Shown here: piece after piece, positions 6,835-13,224 of the stretch | How positions within the stretch are numbered: the first letter of the stretch is position 1 | How the letters are laid out: each line of letters begins with the position of its first letter | NCBI GenBank assembly: GCA_011773475.1 | Contig: WVXN01000046.1 | Location: 1-13,267, forward strand | Reading direction: 5' to 3' | Origin: Candidatus Aenigmatarchaeota archaeon | Lineage (GTDB): Archaea > Aenigmatarchaeota > Aenigmatarchaeia > Aenigmatarchaeales > Aenigmatarchaeaceae | DNA: 13,267 nt | Notes under the pieces: generated by a model | What the model was told of the DNA's origin: nothing | Database searches by the model: none | The model's input: the letters and a program-made list of their open reading frames with translations, nothing else | Program-made: the position numbers and the translations under genes

Positions 6835-7833
6835 ATGAAATTTAACATTTTAATATCAATTTTAGCAATGGTTTTAGTTGCAGGCTGTTCAATACCTGGA
6901 TTCGAAATACCGGGAATGGGAGTAGTGCCGGGACTGGGAGGCACAGGACTAGAAATAATAAGTTTTACAGCAGAACCAACGCCTGTTTACAGTGGTAGAA
7001 CAACAAGAGTTGTAGCAGAAATTGAAAACAGAGGAGGAACAATAGTTGAAGAAAGCGATGCTTGTGTTTATTTAACAGGTTCTAACATTGATCTTGGTGG
7101 TGGTACTGATTATTGGACCGGTAAAGATGCTGATGATAAAGAAGAGGTAAAACATTTTGATAAAGATATGGAACCTGAGAATGTTGTTAGAGGCACTCCA
7201 GCTGATATAGAAAGATTTAGCTGGACTTTGGTAGCCCCAACTCTAACTCCAGGTCAAACAAGGCAAGACGTATTCATAATAAGAGTTTACAACGAGTATT
7301 CATCAGGTGTAAATGGCAACATATGGGTTTATACAGATGCAGAAGCAGAAGCAACAAAAGCAGCTGGAAGAGCATTAAAAACAGGAACTTTCACGCCTGT
7401 TTCAGGTCCAGTTGGAGTAAATGTTAGAGTTTCTCCAAATCCAGTTGTTTTGTACGAAGATGAAAATGAATTCACTTTTAGCATAGATATAACTAATAAT
7501 GCACAAGGTACAATTTACTATAAACCTGGGTTAGACTATGAATCGGACGATCCTGATTTAAAATTAGATCCAGAAACACAATTAAACAATATAAATGTTG
7601 CTGTATACGCACCAGATCTTACTATTGAAGAATGCGAAGGTCAACAGGAAATATTTGGTGGAAGATCTATGACATTGGTTTGTGAAGTTACAATAAATGC
7701 AGGTACACCAGATACATTTAAGTCATATCTAGTTAATGTAGATGTTGATTATGGTTACTACTCAGAAAGAGAAGCATATGTCACAGTTCAAGGAAGAACA
7801 ATCTCAGAACAACCAGAAGAACCAGAAGAATGA
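6835..7833 (+). CDS. Lipoprotein with two beta-sandwich domains, paralog of gene 8007 (unknown function)
   Basis: This is a 332-residue predicted surface lipoprotein. The signal peptide ends in a clean lipobox LVAGC (Cys18). A Gly/Pro-rich spacer (19-38) precedes domain 1 (about 38-170; IISFTAEPTPVYSG and VVAEIENRGG resemble CARDB-like domains of archaeal and bacterial surface proteins). A short helical-looking segment with KAAGRAL (175-181) links it to domain 2, which begins GPVGVNVRVSPNP at 191 and carries Cys267 and Cys283, a likely disulfide. The last strands are YGYYSEREAYVTV; the tail 323-332 is acidic (EQPEEPEE). It aligns end to end with the next gene: WT near 94/99, KDM near 110, PADIE/PADEK, the VF-I-R strand, GN-W-YT, KAAGR-L, the Cys pair and the C-terminal strand. 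No catalytic residues are evident. It has its own promoter 86 bases after the Hint gene. Confidence 0.83.
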   Translation: MKFNILISILAMVLVAGCSIPGFEIPGMGVVPGLGGTGLEIISFTAEPTPVYSGRTTRVVAEIENRGGTIVEESDACVYLTGSNIDLGGGTDYWTGKDADDKEEVKHFDKDMEPENVVRGTPADIERFSWTLVAPTLTPGQTRQDVFIIRVYNEYSSGVNGNIWVYTDAEAEATKAAGRALKTGTFTPVSGPVGVNVRVSPNPVVLYEDENEFTFSIDITNNAQGTIYYKPGLDYESDDPDLKLDPETQLNNINVAVYAPDLTIEECEGQQEIFGGRSMTLVCEVTINAGTPDTFKSYLVNVDVDYGYYSEREAYVTVQGRTISEQPEEPEE

Positions 7834-7954
7834 CAGTTTAGACTATTTATGTTGTATTGAAGTAATAGGCAGACAATGAGTCAGTATAAAGTTAGCTAAT
7901 CATTCTAAGTATAATTTTTGGTAGTGTAAACAATATACAACTCTCTAACCTAAA

Positions 7955-7964
7955 TCTATAAATA
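7955..7964 (+). promoter_or_regulatory. TATA box of lipoprotein gene 8007
   Basis: TCTATAAATA is followed at 7971-7982 by TTACAATTTTAT. The 30 bases at 7953-7982 match 6793-6822 at 24 positions without gaps. The expected start near 7985 would give a leader of about 22 bases, longer than that of the paralog. Confidence 0.62.
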
Positions 7965-7994
7965 TACGCCTTACAATTTTATCATAGAATTAAA

Positions 7995-7999
7995 AGGTG
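7995..7999 (+). promoter_or_regulatory. Shine-Dalgarno AGGTG before gene 8007
   Basis: AGGTG lies seven bases before ATG 8007 and is complementary to the usual archaeal 16S rRNA 3' end. It supports this start and a leadered mRNA. Confidence 0.55.
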
Positions 8000-8006
8000 T
8001 TTTTAA

Positions 8007-8978
8007 ATGAAAAAAGAGATTGTATTAGCTACGCTGGCTATACTCTTTATAGCAGGATGTACAGGAGGTCAGCTACCTATAGAAATACCATGGATTACAT
8101 CGCCTACAATTTTTTCTGGAGGCGGTTTAGTAATTGAAACTTTTGAAATAGATAATACGGAAGTTTATAATAACCGTTCAGCAAAAATTTCAATGACAAT
8201 TACTAACAAAGGTGGCGCACAAGTACCAGATGGCGAGGCATTAGCTTTACTACAAGGTTCAGCTCTTAGAGACGATTTCGCATCAGACGGTGGTTTATAT
8301 TGGACAGAAAGAGGTGCTACTGATAGTGTCTGGGAAACTATGGGAAAGGATATGGATCCGTATGACCCAGTTAGAGATGTTCCAGCAGACGAGAAAATAA
8401 TAAACTGGTATCTAACATCACCTACAGATATTGATCCAGGAACAACAAGAACTGATGTATTCATAGGAAGACTTTACTATGATTATACAACAACTGTTAC
8501 AGGCAATGTGTGGATTTATACAGAAGCAGAATCTGATGCAGCAAAAGCAGCAGGAAGATCATTAAATCAAAATTCATTCACTTCAACAGCAGGTCCCGTT
8601 GCTTTGTACGTTACAGTAAAACCAACAAATGTTATTGTTGATGGCGATCAAACATTTACACTACAAGTAAAAGCTAGTAGTGTAGGTGGCGGAACAGTCT
8701 ATTCACAAGGCGCAGTTGCCTATGATGGATCTGATTTTGAAATTGATGCAGAAACAGAATTAAATATGGTAGATGTAACTGTGTCAGAAGTAACTGGATG
8801 GACTGGTGAGGAAGACTGTACAGATACACTCGAGTTAACAAAAGGTGAAGCAACAATAACCTGTGATGTAACTGTAACAGATATACCTTCAACATTTAGA
8901 TCAGATCAACTTAAAGTAACAGCAGAATATGGTTACTGGGTAGAAAGAACAGCTAGCGTAACAGTTTCAGGAAAATAG
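8007..8978 (+). CDS. Lipoprotein with two beta-sandwich domains, paralog of gene 6835 (unknown function)
   Basis: This is a 323-residue predicted surface lipoprotein with lipobox FIAGC (Cys18). Domain 1 covers about 39-172 (VIETFEIDNTEVYNN, ISMTITNKGG, WYLTSPTDIDPGTTRTDVF). It is linked through a KAAGRSL segment (180-186) to domain 2, which starts at GPVALYVTVKP (196) and has the conserved Cys pair at 271 and 286. The final strands are EYGYWVERTASVTVSGK. It matches the gene at 6835 over its whole length, so the two arose by duplication; this copy lacks the acidic tail. Its composition is rich in Thr, Ser, Gly and Asp and poor in Lys after the signal peptide, as is common in secreted proteins. 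The 173 bases before it contain no gene, only its promoter. A hairpin and T-rich stretch follow the stop. Confidence 0.83.
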   Translation: MKKEIVLATLAILFIAGCTGGQLPIEIPWITSPTIFSGGGLVIETFEIDNTEVYNNRSAKISMTITNKGGAQVPDGEALALLQGSALRDDFASDGGLYWTERGATDSVWETMGKDMDPYDPVRDVPADEKIINWYLTSPTDIDPGTTRTDVFIGRLYYDYTTTVTGNVWIYTEAESDAAKAAGRSLNQNSFTSTAGPVALYVTVKPTNVIVDGDQTFTLQVKASSVGGGTVYSQGAVAYDGSDFEIDAETELNMVDVTVSEVTGWTGEEDCTDTLELTKGEATITCDVTVTDIPSTFRSDQLKVTAEYGYWVERTASVTVSGK

Positions 8979-9028
8979 TTTTTCGCTGTTTTTAAAAGTA
9001 GAGAAGCATTTCTCTACTCCCATTTTTA
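8979..9028. terminator. Hairpin and T-rich stretch between convergent genes
   Basis: AGTAGAGAA (8997-9005) and TTCTCTACT (9010-9018) form a perfect nine-pair stem with loop GCAT. T runs lie on both sides: TTTTT right after the stop codon, TTTTT before the stem, and ATTTTTATTATTT after it. Archaeal termination mainly depends on T-rich tracts; the hairpin between two convergent stop codons could act on both strands. The stem is seen; its function is inferred. Confidence 0.5.
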
Positions 9029-10291
9029 TTATTTATTAATATAACTATCAATTCTCTTTTGAGGTTGTTTAATAGAGATTTTTCCATCTAATATTAATTT
9101 TCCATAAATTCCATCATAACCAGGCTGGACTTTTAGTTCTCCTTCTCTGTTCTTTATTATCAAATCAACCACCCTCTCATTAATCAAAAGTTTTAATTTT
9201 TCTTTACTAGCATTTAATAAAACATTTAATTCAGAGTCAAAACCTTTTATTAATTTTGTTGATTCATTCCAAACTTTCTTAGAAAATGGTTGAGTATTGT
9301 AAACATGTGCTATTAATTCTGATAATGGGAGCAAAGTTTTAAAAGGAATAGCATTTTTAGGAACAAAACCTTGTTCTCTGTCTGCTAATTTCTCAACTCT
9401 GTGTTCAACACCTATTGTTAAAGGATTTCCGCACACGGGACAAGTATTCTGGTATTTTTTTGATTCTTTTGGGTTCAAGCAAACATTGCAATTCCTATGG
9501 CCATCCCAGTGATACTTACCATAAGAAGGATCAACTTCAATAGTATAAAGAAATTTTTTAGGATCTTTATCTTTTATTGTGTTTATTATGTTTTTGTATT
9601 TCATCTCAGTCTCAAAAACATTCAATTCTCTACCTAATCTAGTAGGCCATGGACTATGACTATCACTATTTGAGACTAATGTGAATTTATCTAAAGAGGA
9701 TAATCTCCAATTCATTGCAGGGTCACTAGAAAGACCAGTTTCTAAGGCAAATATATGCTTTGTCTGGTCTTTAAAACATTCTTCTGCTAAATCAAAACCA
9801 GACTTGCTTCCAAATAAAGAGAACCAAGGGGTCCATATATGTGCTGGTATTATTACTATGTCTTTAGAGATGTTAATTAAATTCTCTACAAGTTCTGCAC
9901 AGTTTATATTAGTTAATATAGGCCTTCCATCACTTGCTAATCTACCATAATTTTTGAGAAAATCATTTATCTGATCTACAATTTCAAAACTAGGAGCTAG
10001 AATAACATTGTGTATTTTTCTTGTTTTTTCACCTTGTCTATAAATATTTGAAACTTCTGCTTGAAGCATGAAAAAAATGTCTTTATCCTTGAATTGGAAC
10101 AAACCACTATTTTCAACTTCTATTAAGCTTCTTTTCAGTTCATCTAACCAAGAAGGATGTGTAAAGTCTCCAGTTCCTAAGAGATTTACTCCTTTAACTT
10201 TTGCATATCTTTCCAGATTTTCTATGTTCATTTTATTAGAAGTTGCTCTGCTATAATGACTATGTAAATGTAGGTCTGAAAAGATTTTCAT
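9029..10291 (-). CDS. endoQ: Endonuclease Q (PHP-family DNA repair endonuclease)
   Basis: This is a 420-residue protein, close to the length of characterised archaeal EndoQ. The family nicks DNA on the 5' side of deaminated bases (uracil, hypoxanthine, xanthine) and abasic sites. The PHP metal centre is visible in order: SDLHLHSHYS (Asp6, His8, His10), GTGDFTH (Asp42, His45), QAEVSNIY (Glu79), IIPAHIWTPW (His151), ALETGLSSD (Glu184) and SNSDSHSP (Asp210, His212). A four-Cys zinc site follows (Cys268, Cys271, Cys284, Cys287) within the family pattern YHWDGHRNC...CPVCGNPLTIGVEHRVE. The C-terminal domain (about 305-420) matches EndoQ more than other PHP proteins such as PolX or histidinol phosphatase. 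The ATG is eight bases after the stop of the upstream membrane-protein gene, so the two are probably co-transcribed. Confidence 0.93.
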   Translation of the reverse strand: MKIFSDLHLHSHYSRATSNKMNIENLERYAKVKGVNLLGTGDFTHPSWLDELKRSLIEVENSGLFQFKDKDIFFMLQAEVSNIYRQGEKTRKIHNVILAPSFEIVDQINDFLKNYGRLASDGRPILTNINCAELVENLINISKDIVIIPAHIWTPWFSLFGSKSGFDLAEECFKDQTKHIFALETGLSSDPAMNWRLSSLDKFTLVSNSDSHSPWPTRLGRELNVFETEMKYKNIINTIKDKDPKKFLYTIEVDPSYGKYHWDGHRNCNVCLNPKESKKYQNTCPVCGNPLTIGVEHRVEKLADREQGFVPKNAIPFKTLLPLSELIAHVYNTQPFSKKVWNESTKLIKGFDSELNVLLNASKEKLKLLINERVVDLIIKNREGELKVQPGYDGIYGKLILDGKISIKQPQKRIDSYINK

Positions 10292-10299
10292 TTAAAACA

Positions 10300-10731
10300 C
10301 TACTTAACTATGTAAGCAATAATAACTCCATTTATTAAATTAACTATAAGACCTGTTATTGCCCAGTAAACTAATAATAATGCCGGTAGATTAATTAGCA
10401 AGTATATTGATAGAAAATGGGGTATCCCCAGTAAAAACAATAGAAAACCGAAGTAAAGGCCCTGTTTTAAGATTGTTTTTCCAGGTACGCTTTTCTTTAT
10501 CATTGCATAAATTACAGCATATATTATTCCTGTGATTATCCCAAATATAATTGAGTAATAGTAGAACTCAGTTGGTGGTGGTCCTGGTCCCGGCATCATT
10601 ATCTTGCTCCAAACTGCAAAATAATCTGGGTCCATGTAAAAATCCATTGTTGCCATTGCTTCTATCGAATGAATGATCTGAGCTATTATTGCAACAACAA
10701 TTCCTGCTACTATAATTTTCCAAGCTTTCAT
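10300..10731 (-). CDS. Small four-span integral membrane protein (unknown function)
   Basis: This is a 143-residue protein with hydrophobic spans near 5-23, 57-79, 88-108 and 117-141. Between the first two is a loop with acidic and aromatic residues and a PGPGPPP stretch (48-54). I do not recognise the family. The glycine-rich N-terminal span (GIVVAIIAQIIHSIEAM) recalls small archaeal and bacterial membrane proteins of uncharacterised families. The ATG is 13 bases downstream of tRNA-Val and preceded by GTGAT (10735-10739), a short Shine-Dalgarno-like site, so it may be translated from a transcript that begins at the tRNA promoter. EndoQ follows eight bases after its stop. Confidence 0.75.
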   Translation of the reverse strand: MKAWKIIVAGIVVAIIAQIIHSIEAMATMDFYMDPDYFAVWSKIMMPGPGPPPTEFYYYSIIFGIITGIIYAVIYAMIKKSVPGKTILKQGLYFGFLLFLLGIPHFLSIYLLINLPALLLVYWAITGLIVNLINGVIIAYIVK

Positions 10732-10744
10732 TTTATCACTTAAG

Positions 10745-10817
10745 TGGGCCAGGCAGGACTCGAACCTGCGATATCTACCCTGTCAAGGTAGCGTCATAGC
10801 CGCTAGACCACTGGCCC
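10745..10817 (-). tRNA. tRNA-Val (anticodon GAC)
   Basis: A full cloverleaf can be drawn on the minus strand. The acceptor stem GGGCCAG pairs with CTGGCCC without mismatch. The D arm is GTC...GAC. The anticodon stem is CTACC/GGTAG with loop TTGACAG (anticodon GAC, reading GUC/GUU valine codons). The variable loop is five bases. The T stem GCAGG/CCTGC encloses TTCGAGT. The discriminator is A73 and CCA is not encoded. No intron is seen. Confidence 0.96.
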
Positions 10818-10841
10818 ATCTTATTTTAATTAAAACAACAA

Positions 10842-10850
10842 ATATTTATA
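10842..10850 (-). promoter_or_regulatory. TATA-like box of tRNA-Val
   Basis: On the minus strand TATAAATAT lies 25-33 bases before the 5' end of tRNA-Val, squeezed between the tRNA and the stop codon of the PH-domain gene at 10855. It could also drive the membrane-protein/EndoQ pair downstream. Confidence 0.55.
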
Positions 10851-10854
10851 AGAA

Positions 10855-11331
10855 TTATCTTTTCTGTATCAACTTATCTAAAAGAAATCTTATTTTTTTA
10901 ATGTGAGGAGCTCTTCTAACTATTACTTCAGGATTCACACCTTCACCTCCTCCGCCCATGCTCCACAATTTAATTGTACCAACCCTAAAAATCCTATCAA
11001 GTAGGTTTTGAGTTAAAGAATAATTAGCTACTTTTTCCCAGTATATAGAGTTTTCTTTTATATTAAATATACCTCTTTTTTCAATGATTCTAAAATTTGT
11101 TATTGCGTATTTGTCATTTTTCCTTAAGATTTCAGCAATTCCTATTAAAATAATTCCAAAAGCAGTGAAAAAGATCAAAAAATAAGTATTATAATCTTCA
11201 ATCAAAGTTGAAATTGGTATGATATCAAAGAACAATAAAACACCAACAACTATTACAATTATACCAATAATATACCATAGAAGATATGCTAGTCTTGCTG
11301 GATGAAATATTAAATAGGTATTTTCAGCCAT
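10855..11331 (-). CDS. Membrane protein with bacterial-type PH domain (bPH2/YdbS-like)
   Basis: This is a 158-residue protein with two spans near 14-36 and 47-66 followed by a PH-like domain (about 70-155). The signature YAITNFRIIEKRGIF (75-89), then NSIYWEKVANYSLTQNLLDRIF and RVGTIKLWSMGG, is typical of the DUF304/bPH2 family of membrane-associated proteins; a precise role is not known. The start matters. An in-frame ATG at 11425-11427 would extend the protein by 32 residues, but those codons lie in tRNA-Gly and its 3' flank. I place the start at ATG 11329-11331, giving MAENTYLIFHP, because the family usually begins with such a short motif before the first span. A TATA-like box lies 19-27 bases upstream, so the gene probably has its own leaderless promoter. 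Confidence 0.86.
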   Translation of the reverse strand: MAENTYLIFHPARLAYLLWYIIGIIVIVVGVLLFFDIIPISTLIEDYNTYFLIFFTAFGIILIGIAEILRKNDKYAITNFRIIEKRGIFNIKENSIYWEKVANYSLTQNLLDRIFRVGTIKLWSMGGGGEGVNPEVIVRRAPHIKKIRFLLDKLIQKR

Positions 11332-11349
11332 ACTAAATTGTTGTTTTCT

Positions 11350-11358
11350 TTTAAATAA
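11350..11358 (-). promoter_or_regulatory. TATA-like box of the PH-domain gene
   Basis: On the minus strand TTATTTAAA lies 19-27 bases before ATG 11331 and downstream of tRNA-Gly. It supports the shorter start of this gene and transcription separate from the tRNA. Confidence 0.5.
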
Positions 11359-11369
11359 AATAATGATGA

Positions 11370-11441
11370 TGCGCCGACCGGGATTCGAACCCGGATTAAC
11401 AGCTTGGGAAGCTGATGTCCTAACCATTAGACTATCGGCGC
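11370..11441 (-). tRNA. tRNA-Gly (anticodon CCC)
   Basis: The cloverleaf on the minus strand has acceptor GCGCCGA/TCGGCGC, D arm GTC...GAC with a GG in the loop, anticodon arm TCAGC/GCTGT with loop TTCCCAA (anticodon CCC, codon GGG), a four-base variable loop, T stem CCGGG/CCCGG with TTCGAAT, and discriminator A73. The outermost anticodon-stem pair (27-43) is a T-T mismatch; the other four pairs are sound. CCA is not encoded. Confidence 0.95.
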
Positions 11442-11459
11442 ATAAAAACTAATTATTAG

Positions 11460-11469
11460 AATTAAATTA
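11460..11469 (-). promoter_or_regulatory. Possible TATA-like box of tRNA-Gly
   Basis: AT-rich sequence TAATTTAATT on the minus strand lies 19-28 bases before the tRNA-Gly 5' end, directly next to the stop codon of the upstream small gene. The call rests on position and composition only. Confidence 0.3.
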
Positions 11470-11727
11470 TTAAAAAATCTTCTTTTCCAAAACTTTCTTA
11501 TTTTTCAAATCAATTATTTCCACATCAAGACTATTAAGCTCTATTTTGGCATCGTCTTCCAGAGCTTCACGATCTACAACTAAAACAGAATCAAACCTCT
11601 TTTTTCTAGCATCGTCCATTAATCTTTCTATGCTTGAATACTTTCCAGCAAATCCCCAAGCTTCGGCTATGTTTTCCATTTGTCTTACTCTTATTTCATC
11701 TGCTCCTAATGTAAATACAGCCATCAT
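11470..11727 (-). CDS. Small hypothetical protein (85 residues)
   Basis: The family is not recognised. The 85-residue product is soluble and looks alpha/beta: a strand (MAVFTLG), a helix (ADEIRVRQMENIAEAWGF), a second helix (SIERLMDDARKKRF), a strand (DSVLVVDRE), then LDVEIIDLKNKKVL. It begins ATG-ATG two bases after the stop of the gene at 11730, so the two are almost certainly one operon with coupled translation. A weak GGGAT overlapping the upstream stop region could serve as Shine-Dalgarno. Either Met is possible as start. No metal-binding, nucleotide-binding or catalytic motif is visible. Confidence 0.7.
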   Translation of the reverse strand: MMAVFTLGADEIRVRQMENIAEAWGFAGKYSSIERLMDDARKKRFDSVLVVDREALEDDAKIELNSLDVEIIDLKNKKVLEKKIF

Positions 11728-11729
11728 TT

Positions 11730-12029
11730 TTATCCCAATATTCCGCCAAATGCTTCTGCTGCCTTATCTTCCTCTTCTTTAATTTTTTCCTTTGCTTTCT
11801 CTAGATGTTCTTCATCAATTTCTTCAACAAACTCTTTTATTAGTTCTTTACACTTTTCTATTCCATCTTCTGTTCCATTAATTAAAAAGAAACTTCCGTC
11901 CTTTTCTATATCTAAAGATTTCGCATCCCTGACTGTTATGCTTTGTTTGGCTGCTATATCAAAATCGCTTCTTAGTTTTTCTTCAGCTTTTCTCACATTT
12001 TCTTTTTTAACAAAAACCATCCAATCCAT
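11730..12029 (-). CDS. Small hypothetical protein with acidic helical tail (99 residues)
   Basis: The family is not recognised. The sequence suggests a strand-helix-strand-strand-helix order (WMVFVKK, NVRKAEEKLRSDF, SITVRDAK, GSFFLINGT, GIEKCKELIKEFVEEI), possibly a ferredoxin-like fold. A highly charged helix follows (about 71-91, rich in Glu and Lys), ending in a small hydrophobic tail AFGGILG. The frame can be extended to a GTG at 12036-12038 (102 residues). I prefer ATG 12029, because the TATA-like box TATAAAAA (12048-12055) lies 19-26 bases before it and too close to the GTG. An ATG at 12020 (MVFVKK) cannot be excluded. It is the first gene of a two-gene operon. Confidence 0.7.
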   Translation of the reverse strand: MDWMVFVKKENVRKAEEKLRSDFDIAAKQSITVRDAKSLDIEKDGSFFLINGTEDGIEKCKELIKEFVEEIDEEHLEKAKEKIKEEEDKAAEAFGGILG

Positions 12030-12047
12030 TTTTTCCACTTTATATGA

Positions 12048-12055
12048 TTTTTATA
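12048..12055 (-). promoter_or_regulatory. TATA-like box of the small two-gene operon
   Basis: TATAAAAA on the minus strand lies between the MFS stop codon and ATG 12029. Its distance favours the ATG over the upstream GTG as start. Confidence 0.5.
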
Positions 12056-12063
12056 GCATCTAT

Positions 12064-13182
12064 TTAAACCTTTTTAAAAGTTTGATACGTCAAGATAAAA
12101 TATGCGGCATAAATTAATGCTGCTGATGAAAACAAACCAAGAAATCCAAAATATGTTATTACAAAACCTGATAATGCCAAACTTACTGCTATTCCTACTT
12201 GTAAGCCAGTTGTTAACATTCCAACATCTCCTCCATAAGATTTAACATTAGATAGTTTTGATATTATTGTCTCAAAAATACAGTGGTCCAGACCACGAAT
12301 AATACCCAAAATCACTACTAATAATGCAGCTAAGTAATAAGCAGATAAACCCAGAAGAAATAGTACAATAGAATATAAAATTCCACCATATAAAATCAAT
12401 TTTTTAATTTCTATTTTTTGAGGAACTATACTGAAAACACCAATCAATAACATGTTAAAGCCAAATATTAAGCCAATCATTTCTACGCTGAAATTATTTT
12501 CTTTTAAAAATAGAGGAAATATGTAGCCACTTATAAATCCTATAGAGAGTCCTCTGATAAGAGAAAGTAAGGAAAAACTCTTAAAAATTTTACTCTTTTT
12601 CCTAATATCTAAAATATTAAAAGTAGTTTTTATGCATAATTTTCTTTTCTTTAAACCCTTTATCATAAAAGCAAGAGGTATTACTAAAAAACCTAGAAAA
12701 ATACAAATAATAAGAGTATTCTCATAAAACAACCAAGCAATCAAGAATCCTGCAATAATCATGCCCACTGCATATGCAATGTTAGCTATACCCATCAATT
12801 TCAAAAGCACATTTTTTTTATCTTTTCTATGATCTAAAAGAGAAGCCCTGTTCACAGACCACAAAGAAGCATTTTTAATACCTTCAGTAATTTTTCCAAA
12901 TAAATATTCTAAAGGACTGAAAGCAAAATAATAGATTGTTACCAGAATTATATTTAATATAGAATTAAAAGAGAAGAACAACTTTCTTCCAATTATATCT
13001 GATATTGCACCAAAAAACAATCTGATAAATTGAAAAACCAGTGGCAGAACAGAGAATACAAAACCGATTGTCACTATGTCAATTTTTCTTTCTATCATTA
13101 GTAATGGTATTACTATGCTTAACATTCCATTGATTAAGGAGTTAAATGTTTGAATAGTAAAAACATTTTTTGTTTGGTCCAT
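12064..13182 (-). CDS. Major facilitator superfamily (MFS) transporter
   Basis: This is a 372-residue, very hydrophobic protein with eleven or twelve predicted spans in two halves. The MFS loop 2-3 signature is clear as GAISDIIGRK (58-67), matching G-x-x-x-D-x-x-G-R-K. A basic central loop (about 173-203, KGLKKRKLC...RKKSKIFKSF) separates the halves, and a degenerate counterpart of the motif appears after FGFNMLLIGVFSIVPQ in the second half. At 372 residues it is shorter than the usual 390-420. The substrate cannot be told from the sequence; drug or metabolite export is possible. The ATG has no Shine-Dalgarno, but TTTTTATTA lies 24-32 bases upstream (13206-13214). tRNA-Thr lies immediately upstream on the same strand. 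Confidence 0.88.
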   Translation of the reverse strand: MDQTKNVFTIQTFNSLINGMLSIVIPLLMIERKIDIVTIGFVFSVLPLVFQFIRLFFGAISDIIGRKLFFSFNSILNIILVTIYYFAFSPLEYLFGKITEGIKNASLWSVNRASLLDHRKDKKNVLLKLMGIANIAYAVGMIIAGFLIAWLFYENTLIICIFLGFLVIPLAFMIKGLKKRKLCIKTTFNILDIRKKSKIFKSFSLLSLIRGLSIGFISGYIFPLFLKENNFSVEMIGLIFGFNMLLIGVFSIVPQKIEIKKLILYGGILYSIVLFLLGLSAYYLAALLVVILGIIRGLDHCIFETIISKLSNVKSYGGDVGMLTTGLQVGIAVSLALSGFVITYFGFLGLFSSAALIYAAYFILTYQTFKKV

Positions 13183-13205
13183 TGCATTACTATTACTAAG
13201 CAGAC

Positions 13206-13214
13206 TAATAAAAA
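13206..13214 (-). promoter_or_regulatory. TATA-like box of the MFS gene
   Basis: TTTTTATTA on the minus strand lies 24-32 bases before ATG 13182, between the tRNA-Thr 3' end and the gene. The spacing suits a leaderless transcript. Confidence 0.5.
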
Positions 13215-13224
13215 TTTGTTTTGA

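Noticed and set aside
7834..8006. Small gene or RNA in the 173-base gap between the paralogous lipoproteins
   Set aside because: No convincing start and reading frame, no GC-rich structured segment; only the promoter and Shine-Dalgarno of gene 8007 could be supported.
8165..8895. Open frames on the minus strand inside lipoprotein gene 8007
   Set aside because: They are antisense shadows of a well-supported gene, with low-complexity products (for example Leu/His/Arg-rich) and no own signals.
9681..10256. Plus-strand open frames opposite endonuclease Q
   Set aside because: They overlap a gene with an intact PHP motif set and zinc site; the products show no recognisable features.
9029..10291. 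PolX, histidinol phosphatase or other PHP enzyme instead of EndoQ
   Set aside because: No polymerase domain is present, and the four-Cys zinc region with the YHWDGHRNC and TIGVEHRVE patterns is specific to the EndoQ group.
11332..11427. Upstream 32-residue extension of the PH-domain protein
   Set aside because: Most of these codons lie inside tRNA-Gly; the peptide is a translation of tRNA sequence, and a better ATG with a TATA-like box exists at 11331.
12030..12038. GTG start for the small charged protein
   Set aside because: It adds only three residues and lies too close to the TATA-like box at 12048-12055; ATG 12029 fits better.
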